NCBI GenBank assembly: GCA_019119635.1
Contig: DWWP01000019.1
Location: forward strand, 1 to 64,000
Reading direction: 5' to 3'
Length of the DNA: 64,000 bases
Source of the DNA: Candidatus Dietzia intestinipullorum
GTDB taxonomy: Bacteria > Actinomycetota > Actinomycetes > Mycobacteriales > Mycobacteriaceae
Part shown: piece by piece, positions 25,287 through 34,066 of the stretch
Numbering within the stretch: position 1 is the first letter of the stretch
How the letters are laid out: each line of letters begins with the position of its first letter
Notes under the pieces: generated by a model
The model's input: only the letters and a program-made list of their open reading frames with translations
What the model was told of the DNA's origin: nothing
Databases searched by the model: none
Translations under genes and position numbers: made by a program

Positions 25287-27383
25287 TTATTCGGCCCCCG
25301 CCCGGTCGACCGCGGGGCCCCGTGCCGGCGCCCGGCGGGGGTCGCCGGGCCACCACACCCTGTCTCCGACGAGTGTGAACAGTGCCGGGACCACGAGCGT
25401 ACGCACGACGAAGGTGTCGAGGAGCACACCGAGCGCGACGATCACACCGACCTGCGTGAGGACCACCAGCGGCAGCACACCGAGCACCACGAACACCGAG
25501 GCGAGCACGATCCCCGCGGAGGTGATCACCCCGCCGGTCAACGCGACCGCGCGCAGCATGGCATCGCGGGTGGGGAGCGTGGCGGCCTCCTCGCGGGCCC
25601 GGATCGTGAGGAAGATCGAGTAGTCCACACCCAGCGCCACGAGGAACAGGAAGCTGTACAGCGGCACCGCCACGTCCAGACCCGGGAAGTCGAGTATGCG
25701 GGTGGTGACGAAGGTGCCCAGCCCGAGAGCCCCGAGCGAGGACAGGATGGTGGCCAGCATGATGAGCAGCGGCGCCACCACCGCGCGCAGCACCAGGACC
25801 AGCACCAGCAGCACCACCAGCAGGATCAGCGGGGCGATGAGGGACAGGTCGCGCAGGTTGCCCTCGTTGGTGTCGACGGCCTCGGCCACCGACCCGCCGA
25901 CCAGTGCGTCGGACCCGGGGACGCCGCGGACGGCGTCCCGCAGATCGGTCACGCTCTGCTCGGACCTGTCGGTGGCAGGGCCGGCGTCGAGCGTGACCGA
26001 CAGCCTGGCCCAGCCCTGGTCCGAGGCACCCGACGGGCGGGCCTCGACCACGCCCTCGACGCCCGTGGCGGCGTCGAGCACGTCGTCCTCGGTCCCCTCG
26101 CGGGTCAGGACGACGACCGGGTCGGTGACCCCCGCCGGGAAGTGCTGCGCGGCGGTCTCCAGGCCCGCCGCGGATTCGGACTCGGTCCGGAACTGCTCGG
26201 ACTGGCTCAGCCCCACGCGGGTGCCGAACAGTCCGCAGGCGAGCACCACCAGCAGCAGCACGCAGGAGATCAGCACGCGCACCGGGCGTCGGGCGACGGC
26301 GGCGGCGATGCGCCCCCAGATCCCCTCCGGCGCCTGCGCGTCGTGCAGTTCGTGGGCGCCGATGTCCTCCGGGCGCGGGATGAACGGCCAGAACAGCCCC
26401 CGACCGCAGACGGCGAGGGCCGCGGGCAGGGCGATGACGGCGAAGGCCAGCGCGACGAGCAGCCCGACCGCGGCGGACGCCCCGAGCGCCCGGTAGTTGG
26501 GCAGCGTCGCCAGCAGCAGGGTGAGCAGGGCGAGGACGACCGTGATGTTGCTCGACAGGATCGCCGGCAGGGCGCCCCCGTAGGCGTCCCGCAGTGCGGC
26601 GCGGTGGTCCCGCGTTCTGCGCAGCTCCTCCCGGTATCTCGAGACCAGCAGGAGCGCGTAGTTGGTGCCCGCGCCGAAGACGAGGACGGAGGTGATGCCC
26701 GAGGTCGAGGCGTCGACCGTCAACCCGGTGGCGTCGCCCACCACGGTCGAGAGCAGCGCCGCGACCCGGTCGGCGATCGCGACCACCGCGAGGGGCACCA
26801 GCCACAGCACCGGCGAGCGGTAGGTGATGATGAGCAACACCGCCACCACGGTCGCGGTGGCGGCGAGGAGCCTGAAGTCCGCGCCCTCGAAGGCCGCGGC
26901 GGTGTCGGCCGCGAAGCCGGGGCCACCGGTGAGTTCGGCCGTCAGGCCGGGGTCCAGCCCGTCGGCCACGACACCGCGCATCTCGGCGACGACCTCGCCG
27001 CCTTCCCCGTTGGACAGCAGCTCCGACTCGACCGGGGCCAGGACGAGCGCGGCGGCGCCGTCCTCGGAGGGGATCGGGCCCTGCGGCGACGCTCCCACGA
27101 CGCCTGCCATGCGCTCGCCCGCGTCAGCGGCCGCGGCGACGCCCGAGGGGCCGAGGGCGCCGCCGTCCTCCCTGCTCACGACGAGCACCGCCGGGACGGA
27201 CCCGGAGTCGGGGAAGTCCTGCTGGATCCGGCTGACGAGCGCGGCCTCGGAGTCGTCCGGCAGGGTCGTCGGTGACTCGGAGGAGGACCCCGACGACGCC
27301 AGGGCGAACACCGCGCCGGTGAGGAGCAGGACCACGAGCAGCGTCAGCCAGGCGGAGACCCTGCCCGTCAATGCGTGTCTCAC
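25287..27383 (-). CDS. MMPL family (RND superfamily) transporter
   Basis: The 698-residue protein has the twelve-helix MMPL layout: helix 1, a large extracytoplasmic loop, helices 2-6, then helix 7, a second loop and helices 8-12. FGAGTNYALLLVSRYREEL and ALGVDYSIFLTIRAREE contain the paired Asp-Tyr/Asn-Tyr proton-relay positions; the first half has N where the second has D. Relatives export lipids, siderophores or drugs across the mycolate envelope. It lacks the long C-terminal domain of MmpL3. It is encoded between an alpha/beta hydrolase (6 bp) and an epimerase (15 bp), hinting at a shared lipid or hydrophobic substrate. Confidence 0.92.
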   Translation of the reverse strand: MRHALTGRVSAWLTLLVVLLLTGAVFALASSGSSSESPTTLPDDSEAALVSRIQQDFPDSGSVPAVLVVSREDGGALGPSGVAAAADAGERMAGVVGASPQGPIPSEDGAAALVLAPVESELLSNGEGGEVVAEMRGVVADGLDPGLTAELTGGPGFAADTAAAFEGADFRLLAATATVVAVLLIITYRSPVLWLVPLAVVAIADRVAALLSTVVGDATGLTVDASTSGITSVLVFGAGTNYALLLVSRYREELRRTRDHRAALRDAYGGALPAILSSNITVVLALLTLLLATLPNYRALGASAAVGLLVALAFAVIALPAALAVCGRGLFWPFIPRPEDIGAHELHDAQAPEGIWGRIAAAVARRPVRVLISCVLLLVVLACGLFGTRVGLSQSEQFRTESESAAGLETAAQHFPAGVTDPVVVLTREGTEDDVLDAATGVEGVVEARPSGASDQGWARLSVTLDAGPATDRSEQSVTDLRDAVRGVPGSDALVGGSVAEAVDTNEGNLRDLSLIAPLILLVVLLVLVLVLRAVVAPLLIMLATILSSLGALGLGTFVTTRILDFPGLDVAVPLYSFLFLVALGVDYSIFLTIRAREEAATLPTRDAMLRAVALTGGVITSAGIVLASVFVVLGVLPLVVLTQVGVIVALGVLLDTFVVRTLVVPALFTLVGDRVWWPGDPRRAPARGPAVDRAGAE

Positions 27384-27389
27384 CGGCCG

Positions 27390-28199
27390 CTACCCGTTGT
27401 GCTCGGAGAGGAACGCCTCGAGGACCGAGGTGACCCTGGTGGGTTGCTCCATCGAGGAGGAGTGCCCCGCCCCGGGGATCTCGTGGAACGTCGTGTTGCT
27501 GATGAGTTCGAGCAACCGGCGCGACTTGGCGGGCGGGGTGGCCGCGTCCTCGTCGCCCACCACGACCAGCGTCGGCGCGATGATCCGGCCGGCCTCCGCC
27601 TCGCACGGGTCGCGGTCGGCGACCGACTCGATGGCCTTGACGAGCCCGGCGCGGTCGTTGCGCTCGAGTCGCGCGAGCCACTCGTCCACCCACGGGGCCG
27701 AGAGGTTCTGCCGGGCCAGCATGATCGGGGCGACCCGGGAGCGCAGCGGCTTGATGCCGGCCGCGCGGTACACCTTGGCCAGCATCTTGTACCTGCTGCG
27801 GTTGGCCGGCTCCTCGGCGGTGGCCGCGGTGTCCATCAGGGTGAGCGAGTGGACGATCTCCGGGTTCCGGGCGGCCAGCCGCATCCCCACGAACCCGCCC
27901 ATGGACAGCCCCACAAAGTTGACCACGGAGATCTGCAGGTGCCGCAGCAGTTCGGTGACGTCCGAGGTGAGCGTGTCCATGTCGTAGCCGCCGAGGGCGC
28001 GGGGCGAGTCGCCCTGGCCGCGGAAGTCGATCGCGACGCAGCGGTAGCGGTCCGACAGCGCGGCGATCTGGTGCTGGAACATCCACCCGGAGAAGAGCAG
28101 TCCGTGGGCGAAGAACACCACGGGGGCGTCCTCGCGCCCGGCGGGCGCTCCGGTGTCCGTGTAGGCGATGGTCGTGTGTCCGCGCTGGAAGGTGGGCAT
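27390..28199 (-). CDS. Alpha/beta hydrolase
   Basis: The 269-residue protein has the full alpha/beta hydrolase pattern: VFFAHGLLFSGWMF (oxyanion region), DFRGQGDSPR, the nucleophile GLSMGGFVGMRLA near residue 98, an aspartate in VVVGDEDAATPP and the final histidine in IPGAGHSSSMEQP. Homologues hydrolyse esters, lactones or meta-cleavage products. AGGAG is placed 6 nt before the ATG. It is the first gene of an operon continuing into the MMPL transporter and the epimerase. Confidence 0.92.
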   Translation of the reverse strand: MPTFQRGHTTIAYTDTGAPAGREDAPVVFFAHGLLFSGWMFQHQIAALSDRYRCVAIDFRGQGDSPRALGGYDMDTLTSDVTELLRHLQISVVNFVGLSMGGFVGMRLAARNPEIVHSLTLMDTAATAEEPANRSRYKMLAKVYRAAGIKPLRSRVAPIMLARQNLSAPWVDEWLARLERNDRAGLVKAIESVADRDPCEAEAGRIIAPTLVVVGDEDAATPPAKSRRLLELISNTTFHEIPGAGHSSSMEQPTRVTSVLEAFLSEHNG

Positions 28200-28280
28200 C
28201 GGGTGCTCCTGATCGGTGGTGACGGCCGTCGAATCCGCTCACCACGACCGTAGAGTATCCCCGGCCGCCACCTCCTCGTT

Positions 28281-28979
28281 TCAGCGCAGTGTGACGAACC
28301 GGCGGGGCTCGTCCGGCCCCGCCGCCCGCTCGAGGTGCTGGTGCTCGTTGACCGCCACGCAGGTGAGTCCGCCCCGCCCGACGACGATGCGGGCGATCCC
28401 GGTGTTGACCGTGACGCGTTGCAGTCGCGCCCACACCCCCACCACCCCTTCGGGGTCGGCCAGGAGTCCGGCGACCGCGAGGGACGCTGTCCCGGCCGAG
28501 CTCACCACGACCGTCGTCCGCCCCGAGCCGGATCGCTCCGCGGCGTCGGCGAGCGCGGCCTCGGTGCGGGTCGCGTACTCGGTGAACGCGTCCAGCCCGG
28601 CCCAGTGACCGAGCGCGGCGTCGAGCTGGCGCTGGAACTCGCGCTTGGCCTCGTCGGACCCTGCCGCCGTGTCGAGCGTGCCCTGCCCGGAGACCACGCC
28701 CGCCTCGCGGGCCGCGGTGAGGACGAGGTCGGCGTCGTACTCCGCCCACCGGTCGTCGGTCTCGACCGGGCACTCCCACCCGGCTCCGGCGATCAGCGCC
28801 TCGGCGGTCTCACGCTGGCGGCGCAGCCCGCCGTGGACCACCACGTGGGGCCGCACCCCGCGGGCCGCCATGTCCTCGCCCGCGAGCCGTCCCTGCAGGT
28901 GGCCGGTCTCCGACAGCCTGTCGTAGTCGCCGGACCCGAAGGACGCCTGCCCGTGGCGGACCAGATGGATCGCCCCCAT
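28281..28979 (-). CDS. Histidine phosphatase family protein
   Basis: The 232-residue phosphoglycerate-mutase-like protein has the catalytic LVRHGQASFGSGDYD near residue 8, a second arginine in the GGLRRQRETAEAL region and a late VVVSSAGTASLAVAGLL where classic enzymes have a SHG histidine. That late replacement of the second catalytic histidine by alanine or serine is noteworthy. Its ATG overlaps the TGA of the kinase gene (ATGA). It is the third gene of an acyl-CoA dehydrogenase/kinase/phosphatase operon, so a phosphorylated acyl intermediate is a plausible substrate; that is inference. Confidence 0.88.
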   Translation of the reverse strand: MGAIHLVRHGQASFGSGDYDRLSETGHLQGRLAGEDMAARGVRPHVVVHGGLRRQRETAEALIAGAGWECPVETDDRWAEYDADLVLTAAREAGVVSGQGTLDTAAGSDEAKREFQRQLDAALGHWAGLDAFTEYATRTEAALADAAERSGSGRTTVVVSSAGTASLAVAGLLADPEGVVGVWARLQRVTVNTGIARIVVGRGGLTCVAVNEHQHLERAAGPDEPRRFVTLR

Positions 28980-30262
28980 CAGTTCTCCTCCCCGCGACCG
29001 CCGACGACCCCGCGGAGGAGCCCGCCGATCCACGACCGCGCGTCGTGCGCGCCCCCGACGACGAGGGGGCTGAGCGCCCGCCGCGCGCCGAGCAGTTCCG
29101 GCAGGACATCCGTCGGGCCCAGCTGCCGCGGTGTCAGCGAGCCGGAGCCGGTACGGATGATCCGCGCGCAGCGTTGCTCGAGGAGTGCCACCGCGAAGCG
29201 GAACGAGCGGAAGGCCGGGTTGGTGGTCTGTCCGTGGAAGTAGCGGTGGTTGATCTGCTGCGCGATCACGGCGAGGCGGAACAGGCCGAACACCTCGTAG
29301 AAGCGCCACTGCTGCTCGTCCACCTCGAGCCCGGCGCGGCTCGTGTAACGCTCGACCACCTGCCGGCGGGTGAGCATCCCCGGCGCGTGGCTGGGCTGCC
29401 GGCGGAACGCCTTGAACAGCGGCCCGTCGTTCTCCTCGATCCAGTACGCGAGCGCGCCACCGAGATCCATGAGCGGGTCGCCGACGGTGGCCATCTCCCA
29501 GTCCAGGACCCCGATGACCGACGTCGGATCGTCCGGGGAGAGAACCAGGTTGTCCAGGCGGTAGTCGTTGTGGATGAGGCACCGGCGCACGTCCTCCGGC
29601 TGGTGCGCGTCGAGCCAGGCCATGACGGGCTCGAAGTCCGGCACGTCCGGGGTGCGGGCGCGCCGGTAGCGGGCGGACCACCCCTCCACCTGACGGCGCA
29701 CGTAGCCGTCACCGCGGTCCAGGTCGGACAGCCCCGCGCCCTCGACGTCCACCGAATGCAGCTCCGCGAGGACGTCCACCGCCCGCTCGCACATCCTGCG
29801 GGTGGTGACCACGTCGGTGCGCAGCTCGCGGGGCATGTCCTTGCGCAGGATCGTGCCCTCGAGGCGCTCCATCACGTAGAACTCCGAGCCGATCACCGAC
29901 GGATCGCCGCAGTAGCCCACCATGCGCGGGACCATCGGGAACACCGGACGCAGCGCGGACTGGACGCGGTACTCGCGCTCCATGTCGTGGGCACCCCGGG
30001 CCTTGGTGCCCGCCGGGGGCCGACGCAGCACGAGGTCGGCGCCCGGATACCTGAGGAGATAGGTGAGATTGGAGGCGCCGCCGGAGAACTGGCGGACCTC
30101 GGGGAGCACCGGCTCGTCGTCGTCCCCCAGGTCGGTCCCCGCCAGCACCGACGCGTCGTCGGGCGTCACACGCCGTAGCCAGGCGGCCACGGCCTCGACG
30201 TCGAACGCGTCCTCGGAGCGGACCGCGCGGGCGCCGGGGACCCCGGCCGCGGTCGCGCTCAC
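28979..30262 (-). CDS. APH/ACAD10-like phosphotransferase (acyl-hydroxy kinase type)
   Basis: The 427-residue aminoglycoside-phosphotransferase-fold protein has RQFSGGASNLTYLL (nucleotide loop), the catalytic HNDYRLDNLVL near residue 237 and the metal-binding GVLDWEMATVGDPLMDLG. This is the family of the kinase domain of human ACAD10/11 and of bacterial LvaA, which phosphorylate 4-hydroxyacyl-CoAs. The GTG start overlaps the TGA of the upstream acyl-CoA dehydrogenase gene by 4 nt, and its own stop overlaps the next ATG. The split kinase plus dehydrogenase pair mirrors the fused mammalian enzyme. Confidence 0.88.
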   Translation of the reverse strand: MSATAAGVPGARAVRSEDAFDVEAVAAWLRRVTPDDASVLAGTDLGDDDEPVLPEVRQFSGGASNLTYLLRYPGADLVLRRPPAGTKARGAHDMEREYRVQSALRPVFPMVPRMVGYCGDPSVIGSEFYVMERLEGTILRKDMPRELRTDVVTTRRMCERAVDVLAELHSVDVEGAGLSDLDRGDGYVRRQVEGWSARYRRARTPDVPDFEPVMAWLDAHQPEDVRRCLIHNDYRLDNLVLSPDDPTSVIGVLDWEMATVGDPLMDLGGALAYWIEENDGPLFKAFRRQPSHAPGMLTRRQVVERYTSRAGLEVDEQQWRFYEVFGLFRLAVIAQQINHRYFHGQTTNPAFRSFRFAVALLEQRCARIIRTGSGSLTPRQLGPTDVLPELLGARRALSPLVVGGAHDARSWIGGLLRGVVGGRGEEN

Positions 30263-31530
30263 CGCCCGGACCCCGTCGTGGCGGCGTCCCGATAGGGCGC
30301 GAGCATCGCGCGGGCCACCACACCCAGGTGGACCTCGTCGGGCCCGTCCGCCAGGCGCAGTGACCGGGCCGTGGCGTAGGCGCCGGCCAGCGGGTGGTCG
30401 TCGCTCATCCCGCCGCCGCCGTGGAGCTGGATGGCCATGTCGATCACCTTCTGCGCCATCGCGGGCACCGCGGCCTTGATCGCGCTGACCTCGACGGCCG
30501 CTTCTCCGACGGTGTCGAGCTTCCAGGCCGCGTGCAGCACCAGCAGTCGCGCCTGGTCGATCGCGATGCGCGACTCGGCGAGCCGTTCCCGGTTGCCGCC
30601 CAGGTTGACGATCGGCTTGCCGAACGCCACCCGGGAGGAGGCGCGCCGGCAGGCCAGGTCGAGCGCCATCTCCGCCAGCCCGATCAGCCGCATGCAGTGG
30701 TGGACGCGCCCCGGCCCGAGCCGTCCCTGCGCGATCTCCGAGGCACGCCCCGGGCCCGCGATGATGTTCGAGACCGGCAGCCGCACGCCCTCCAGGCTCA
30801 CCTCCCCGTGGCCCAGGGGCTCGTCGTGGACGCCCTGCGCGGTGAGCATGCGCTCCACCGTCACCCCCGGCGCGTCCATCGGCACCAGGACCATGGAGTG
30901 ACGCTGGTAGCGGTGCGCCTCCGGGTCGGTGACGCCCATGAAGATGCCGACCTCGCAGTCCGGGTGCCCGACGCCGGTGGACCACCACTTGCGGCCGTCG
31001 AGCACCACCTCGTCGCCGTCCACGCGTGCCGTCGCGGCCATGGTGGAGGCGTCGGAGGAGGCCACGTCGGGCTCGGTCATGAGGAAGGCACTGCGGATCC
31101 GGCCGTCGAGGAGGGGGTCCAGCCACCGGTCACGCTGCTCCTGCGAGCCGTATTTGAGCAGGACCTCCATGTTGCCGGTGTCCGGCGCGTTGCAGTTGAA
31201 CACCAGCGGGGCGAGGAAGGAGCGGCCCATCTCCTCGGCGATCGGCGCATAGTCGGTGTTGCTGAGCCCTGCGCCCCCGCGGGTCCCGTAGCGCTCGGCG
31301 TACGGACCCTCCTGCCCGGCGGGCAGGAAGAGGTTCCACAGTCCCTGCTCGCGCGCCCTGCCCTGCAGCTCGACCAGCCGCGGGTCCACCGCCCACGAGT
31401 CCTCGCCAGCCAGCCGCCGTCGGGCGATGTCGGCGTGGATCTGCGGCTCGAGCGGCGCGATCTCGTCGGTCACGAATTCCCGGACGGCCTCGGTCAGCTC
31501 GAGCGCCCGGTGAGAGGGGGTGAAGTCCAT
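30259..31530 (-). CDS. Acyl-CoA dehydrogenase (ACAD10/11-like)
   Basis: The 423-residue FAD-dependent dehydrogenase has the MTEPDVASSDAST substrate/FAD segment near residue 152, FGKPIVNLGGNRERLAESRIAIDQ and LHGGGGMSDDHPLA near the C-terminus. These features and the long N-terminal helical region fit the ACAD10/11 and LvaC branch. A CACGAT box 6 nt before the ATG without a Shine-Dalgarno suggests a leaderless start at 31530. It leads a three-gene operon with a kinase and a histidine phosphatase, all with 4-nt overlaps. Confidence 0.93.
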   Translation of the reverse strand: MDFTPSHRALELTEAVREFVTDEIAPLEPQIHADIARRRLAGEDSWAVDPRLVELQGRAREQGLWNLFLPAGQEGPYAERYGTRGGAGLSNTDYAPIAEEMGRSFLAPLVFNCNAPDTGNMEVLLKYGSQEQRDRWLDPLLDGRIRSAFLMTEPDVASSDASTMAATARVDGDEVVLDGRKWWSTGVGHPDCEVGIFMGVTDPEAHRYQRHSMVLVPMDAPGVTVERMLTAQGVHDEPLGHGEVSLEGVRLPVSNIIAGPGRASEIAQGRLGPGRVHHCMRLIGLAEMALDLACRRASSRVAFGKPIVNLGGNRERLAESRIAIDQARLLVLHAAWKLDTVGEAAVEVSAIKAAVPAMAQKVIDMAIQLHGGGGMSDDHPLAGAYATARSLRLADGPDEVHLGVVARAMLAPYRDAATTGSGR

Positions 31531-31615
31531 ACCTGCATCGTGGCACACGCCACGAGCTGCCCGCGCCGGTCGACCGCCGGCGCGGCACGGGAGATCCTCT
31601 GGCAGGATCGATGCC

Positions 31616-32608
31616 GTGACCACGGACTCCTCAACCGGGCTGACGGACCGGCTCGACCCGGTCGGCGAGTGGTCTGCGCGCCGCACCTACCGGGGGACGG
31701 ACTTCCGTGCGGAGCAGCTCGTCGCGGCCAAGTCCGGCCGCCGCGTCTCGGTGGTCCTGCCCGCGCGGAACGAGGAGGCCACGGTCGGCCGGATCGTCCG
31801 GTCGCTCCACGAGGACCTGGTCGAGCGGACGCCGCTGATCGACGAGCTCGTGGTGGTCGACTCCCACAGCACCGACGCCACGGCGGCCGTCGCCACCCGC
31901 GCGGGCGCTCGGGTGGTGGCCCAGGGCGAGGTGTTGCCGGCCCTGGGTGACGAACCCGGCAAGGGCGAGGCCCTGTGGAAGTCGCTGGCCGCCACCGACG
32001 GCGACGTGATCGCCTTTATCGACTCCGACCTGCGCGAGTTCGACACGCACTACGCGGTCGGGCTGCTGGGACCGTTGCTCACCGATCCCGGCGTGGTGTT
32101 CTGCAAAGGCGCCTACGACCGCCCCCTCGACGACGGCCGCACGGTCCTGCCCGCGGGGGGCGGGCGGATCACCGAGCTCGTCGCGCGGCCGCTGCTCGCC
32201 GCACACTGGCCGGCCCTTGCCGGGGTCATCCAGCCCCTGGCCGGCGAGTACGCGGGCACCCGCGAGGCGCTCGAGGCGATCCCTTTCGCCGGGGCCTACG
32301 GCGTGGACATCGGGATCCTCATCGACCTCTACGAGGCGCACGGCCTCGACGCACTCGCCCAGGTGGACCTGGGGGTCCGCACGCACCGCAACTCCCCCGA
32401 CTCGGCACTCTCGGTGATGGCCCTGCACCAGCACCTCGCCGTGCACTCACGACTACTCCGGCACCGGCGGGTTGCCGGGGCCGCCCCGCTCGGCGACAGC
32501 CTCACCCTGCACCGGCGCGATCCACAGACCCGGGAGTTCGTCTCGGAGACCGTGGCGGTGACGCCCGTCGAGCGCCCGCCGATGCGCGAGGCGCGGGCCG
32601 CCACCTGA
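31616..32608 (+). CDS. gpgS: Glucosyl-3-phosphoglycerate synthase
   Basis: The 330-residue GT-A glycosyltransferase (GT81) transfers glucose from a nucleotide donor to 3-phosphoglycerate. This is the first step of glucosylglycerate and methylglucose lipopolysaccharide synthesis in mycolata. Visible are SVVLPARNEEATVGRIVRSL, VVVDSHSTDAT, GKGEALWKSL, and the metal-binding DSDLREFD near residue 136. PFAGAYGVDIGILIDLYEAHGL is the acceptor-side block, read here in parts. Initiation is at the GTG of 31616; the ATG at 31611 is out of frame. The products stabilise fatty-acid synthesis and act as osmolytes, which fits the salt-adapted theme. Confidence 0.93.
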   Translation: MTTDSSTGLTDRLDPVGEWSARRTYRGTDFRAEQLVAAKSGRRVSVVLPARNEEATVGRIVRSLHEDLVERTPLIDELVVVDSHSTDATAAVATRAGARVVAQGEVLPALGDEPGKGEALWKSLAATDGDVIAFIDSDLREFDTHYAVGLLGPLLTDPGVVFCKGAYDRPLDDGRTVLPAGGGRITELVARPLLAAHWPALAGVIQPLAGEYAGTREALEAIPFAGAYGVDIGILIDLYEAHGLDALAQVDLGVRTHRNSPDSALSVMALHQHLAVHSRLLRHRRVAGAAPLGDSLTLHRRDPQTREFVSETVAVTPVERPPMREARAAT

Positions 32609-32625
32609 GCAGCCGGGCCGCGGCG

Positions 32626-33270
32626 TCACACCGGGGTCGCTGAGCCCGTCAGCATCGGCATGAGCGGCACCAGCGGAGGAAACGGCCTGGTCCGCAGCCC
32701 CGAGACGTCGAACCCGGCCGCCGCGAGCAGCGCCTCCGTGTCCTGATTCGGTCGGCAGCCGCCCCCGAAGTGGCCCCATGCGGGCGCGATCCGGTCGGCC
32801 ACCCGGCCCAGCGTGCCCCCGGCACGCACGTGCTCCATCAGTCGCGCCTCCCCTCCCGGCGCGAGCACCCGGCGGGCTTCATCCAGGGCGGCCGTGACAT
32901 CCGGGACCGTGCACAGCACCAGGCCGAACACCACGGCGTCGGCGGCGGCGTCGGCAACAGGGAGCGCCTCCGCGACGGCGTCGACGACCTCGACCGGCAC
33001 GGGTACCCGCCGCGCCGCCCGCTCGGCGCGGGACCGCAGGTGCGGGTCGGGCTCGACCGCGACGACCCGCGTCACCGTGGCCGGATAGTGCGCGAAGGTC
33101 ACGCCGCTGCCCGCGCCCACCTCGACGACCACCCCCGCGAGCCCGGAGACCAGACGGGCGCGGGTCCTGCCGAGGCCGGCCCGGTCCGCGACAGCACTGA
33201 GCACCGGCCAGGTGCGCGCAAAGGCCTGTCCGTCCGAGGATCCCGGCGCCGGGCCCGGTGCCTGCGTCAT
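32626..33270 (-). CDS. Class I SAM-dependent methyltransferase
   Basis: The 214-residue Rossmann methyltransferase has the SAM motif VVVEVGAGSGVTFAHY, the acidic VVAVEPDPHL, a DAVVFGLVLCTVPD motif and APGGEARLMEHVRAGG. This order matches the UbiE/Methyltransf_11 class and resembles METTL7-like thiol or lipid methyltransferases. Two starts are possible: 33270 with GGGAGG, and 33297 with GAGGGAG, adding nine residues. It converges on gpgS with a 17-bp gap and is divergent from a second methyltransferase. The substrate is unknown. Confidence 0.88.
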   Translation of the reverse strand: MTQAPGPAPGSSDGQAFARTWPVLSAVADRAGLGRTRARLVSGLAGVVVEVGAGSGVTFAHYPATVTRVVAVEPDPHLRSRAERAARRVPVPVEVVDAVAEALPVADAAADAVVFGLVLCTVPDVTAALDEARRVLAPGGEARLMEHVRAGGTLGRVADRIAPAWGHFGGGCRPNQDTEALLAAAGFDVSGLRTRPFPPLVPLMPMLTGSATPV

Positions 33271-33346
33271 CGTCGCCTCCCTGCCGTCACCCGCCATCGT
33301 CTCCCTCGCGCGACGCGTAGGCTATACGGCCCGGGGTATCTTCGTC

Positions 33347-33379
33347 AGTGTGGCCCGGCGACACGCCGTGGACCACACT
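33347..33379 (+). other. Strong two-tier hairpin in the 5' leader of the plus-strand methyltransferase gene
   Basis: AGTGTGG at 33347-33353 pairs with CCACACT at 33373-33379. Inside it CGGCG (33356-33360) pairs with CGCCG (33364-33368) around ACA. A TATACG box lies at 33323-33328, so the hairpin would be in the first part of a transcript reaching the GTG at 33436. I match it to no known riboswitch class; it could equally be a dyad operator between the divergent genes. Confidence 0.5.
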
Positions 33380-33435
33380 GGGAGACTGACCGCACGAGCC
33401 CTGCCCGCCCGCCGACCCGAGAGGACCGCATCACC

Positions 33436-34041
33436 GTGGACGCCGCCGACTGGAACGCCCGATATCTCGCCCAGCCCGATCCGTGGGGCACCACGCCCGC
33501 CGCGCGGGTCGTCTCGGAGGTCACCGCCGCCGAGGACGCGGGCCTCGGCGTGGGCACCGCGGTCGATCTGGCCTGCGGCGACGGGCGGCACGCCCGCTGG
33601 CTGGCCGCCCACGGCTGGCACGTCCACGCAGTGGACTTCTCCGAGGTCGCGATCGAGCAGGCGCGCGACAGGGACTCCGACGAGGGGCGCAGCGGGAGCG
33701 TCGACTGGCTCGTGGGCGACGCCGTCGACTGGACCCCTCCGGGCGAGGTCGATCTCGTCGTCGTCGGGTTCCTCCACCTGGACCCCGAGCCCCTGGGGCT
33801 GGCCCTGCGCCGGGCCGGGGAGTGGCTGCGGCCCGGCGGCCACCTGGTCTACCTAGGGCACGCCGCCGAGAACCTCCGCCGCGGCGTCGGCGGGCCGCAG
33901 GACCCGTCCGTACTGCCCGGCGTCGCCGACCTCGCGCGCGCCGCCGAGGGCCTCGAGGTCGTCTCCCTCCGGCACGACCTGCGCCCGGCAGGGCACGCGA
34001 CCGCCGTCGACGTCCTCCTCCACGCACGAGCCTGGAGCTGA
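33436..34041 (+). CDS. Class I SAM-dependent methyltransferase (small, tellurite-resistance-like)
   Basis: The 201-residue protein opens with WNARYLAQPDPWGTTP, typical of the small methyltransferases near TehB/thiopurine methyltransferase. It contains VDLACGDGRHARWLAAHGW as SAM motif I and VDFSEVAIEQAR as motif II. The RPGGHLVYLGHAAENL segment follows in order. The GTG at 33436 is used because it begins the conserved N-terminus. A structured leader of about 100 nt precedes it. The substrate is unknown; detoxification is a family-level guess. Confidence 0.87.
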   Translation: MDAADWNARYLAQPDPWGTTPAARVVSEVTAAEDAGLGVGTAVDLACGDGRHARWLAAHGWHVHAVDFSEVAIEQARDRDSDEGRSGSVDWLVGDAVDWTPPGEVDLVVVGFLHLDPEPLGLALRRAGEWLRPGGHLVYLGHAAENLRRGVGGPQDPSVLPGVADLARAAEGLEVVSLRHDLRPAGHATAVDVLLHARAWS

Positions 34042-34066
34042 GCGGGCCCCGGCACCGACGACCGCG

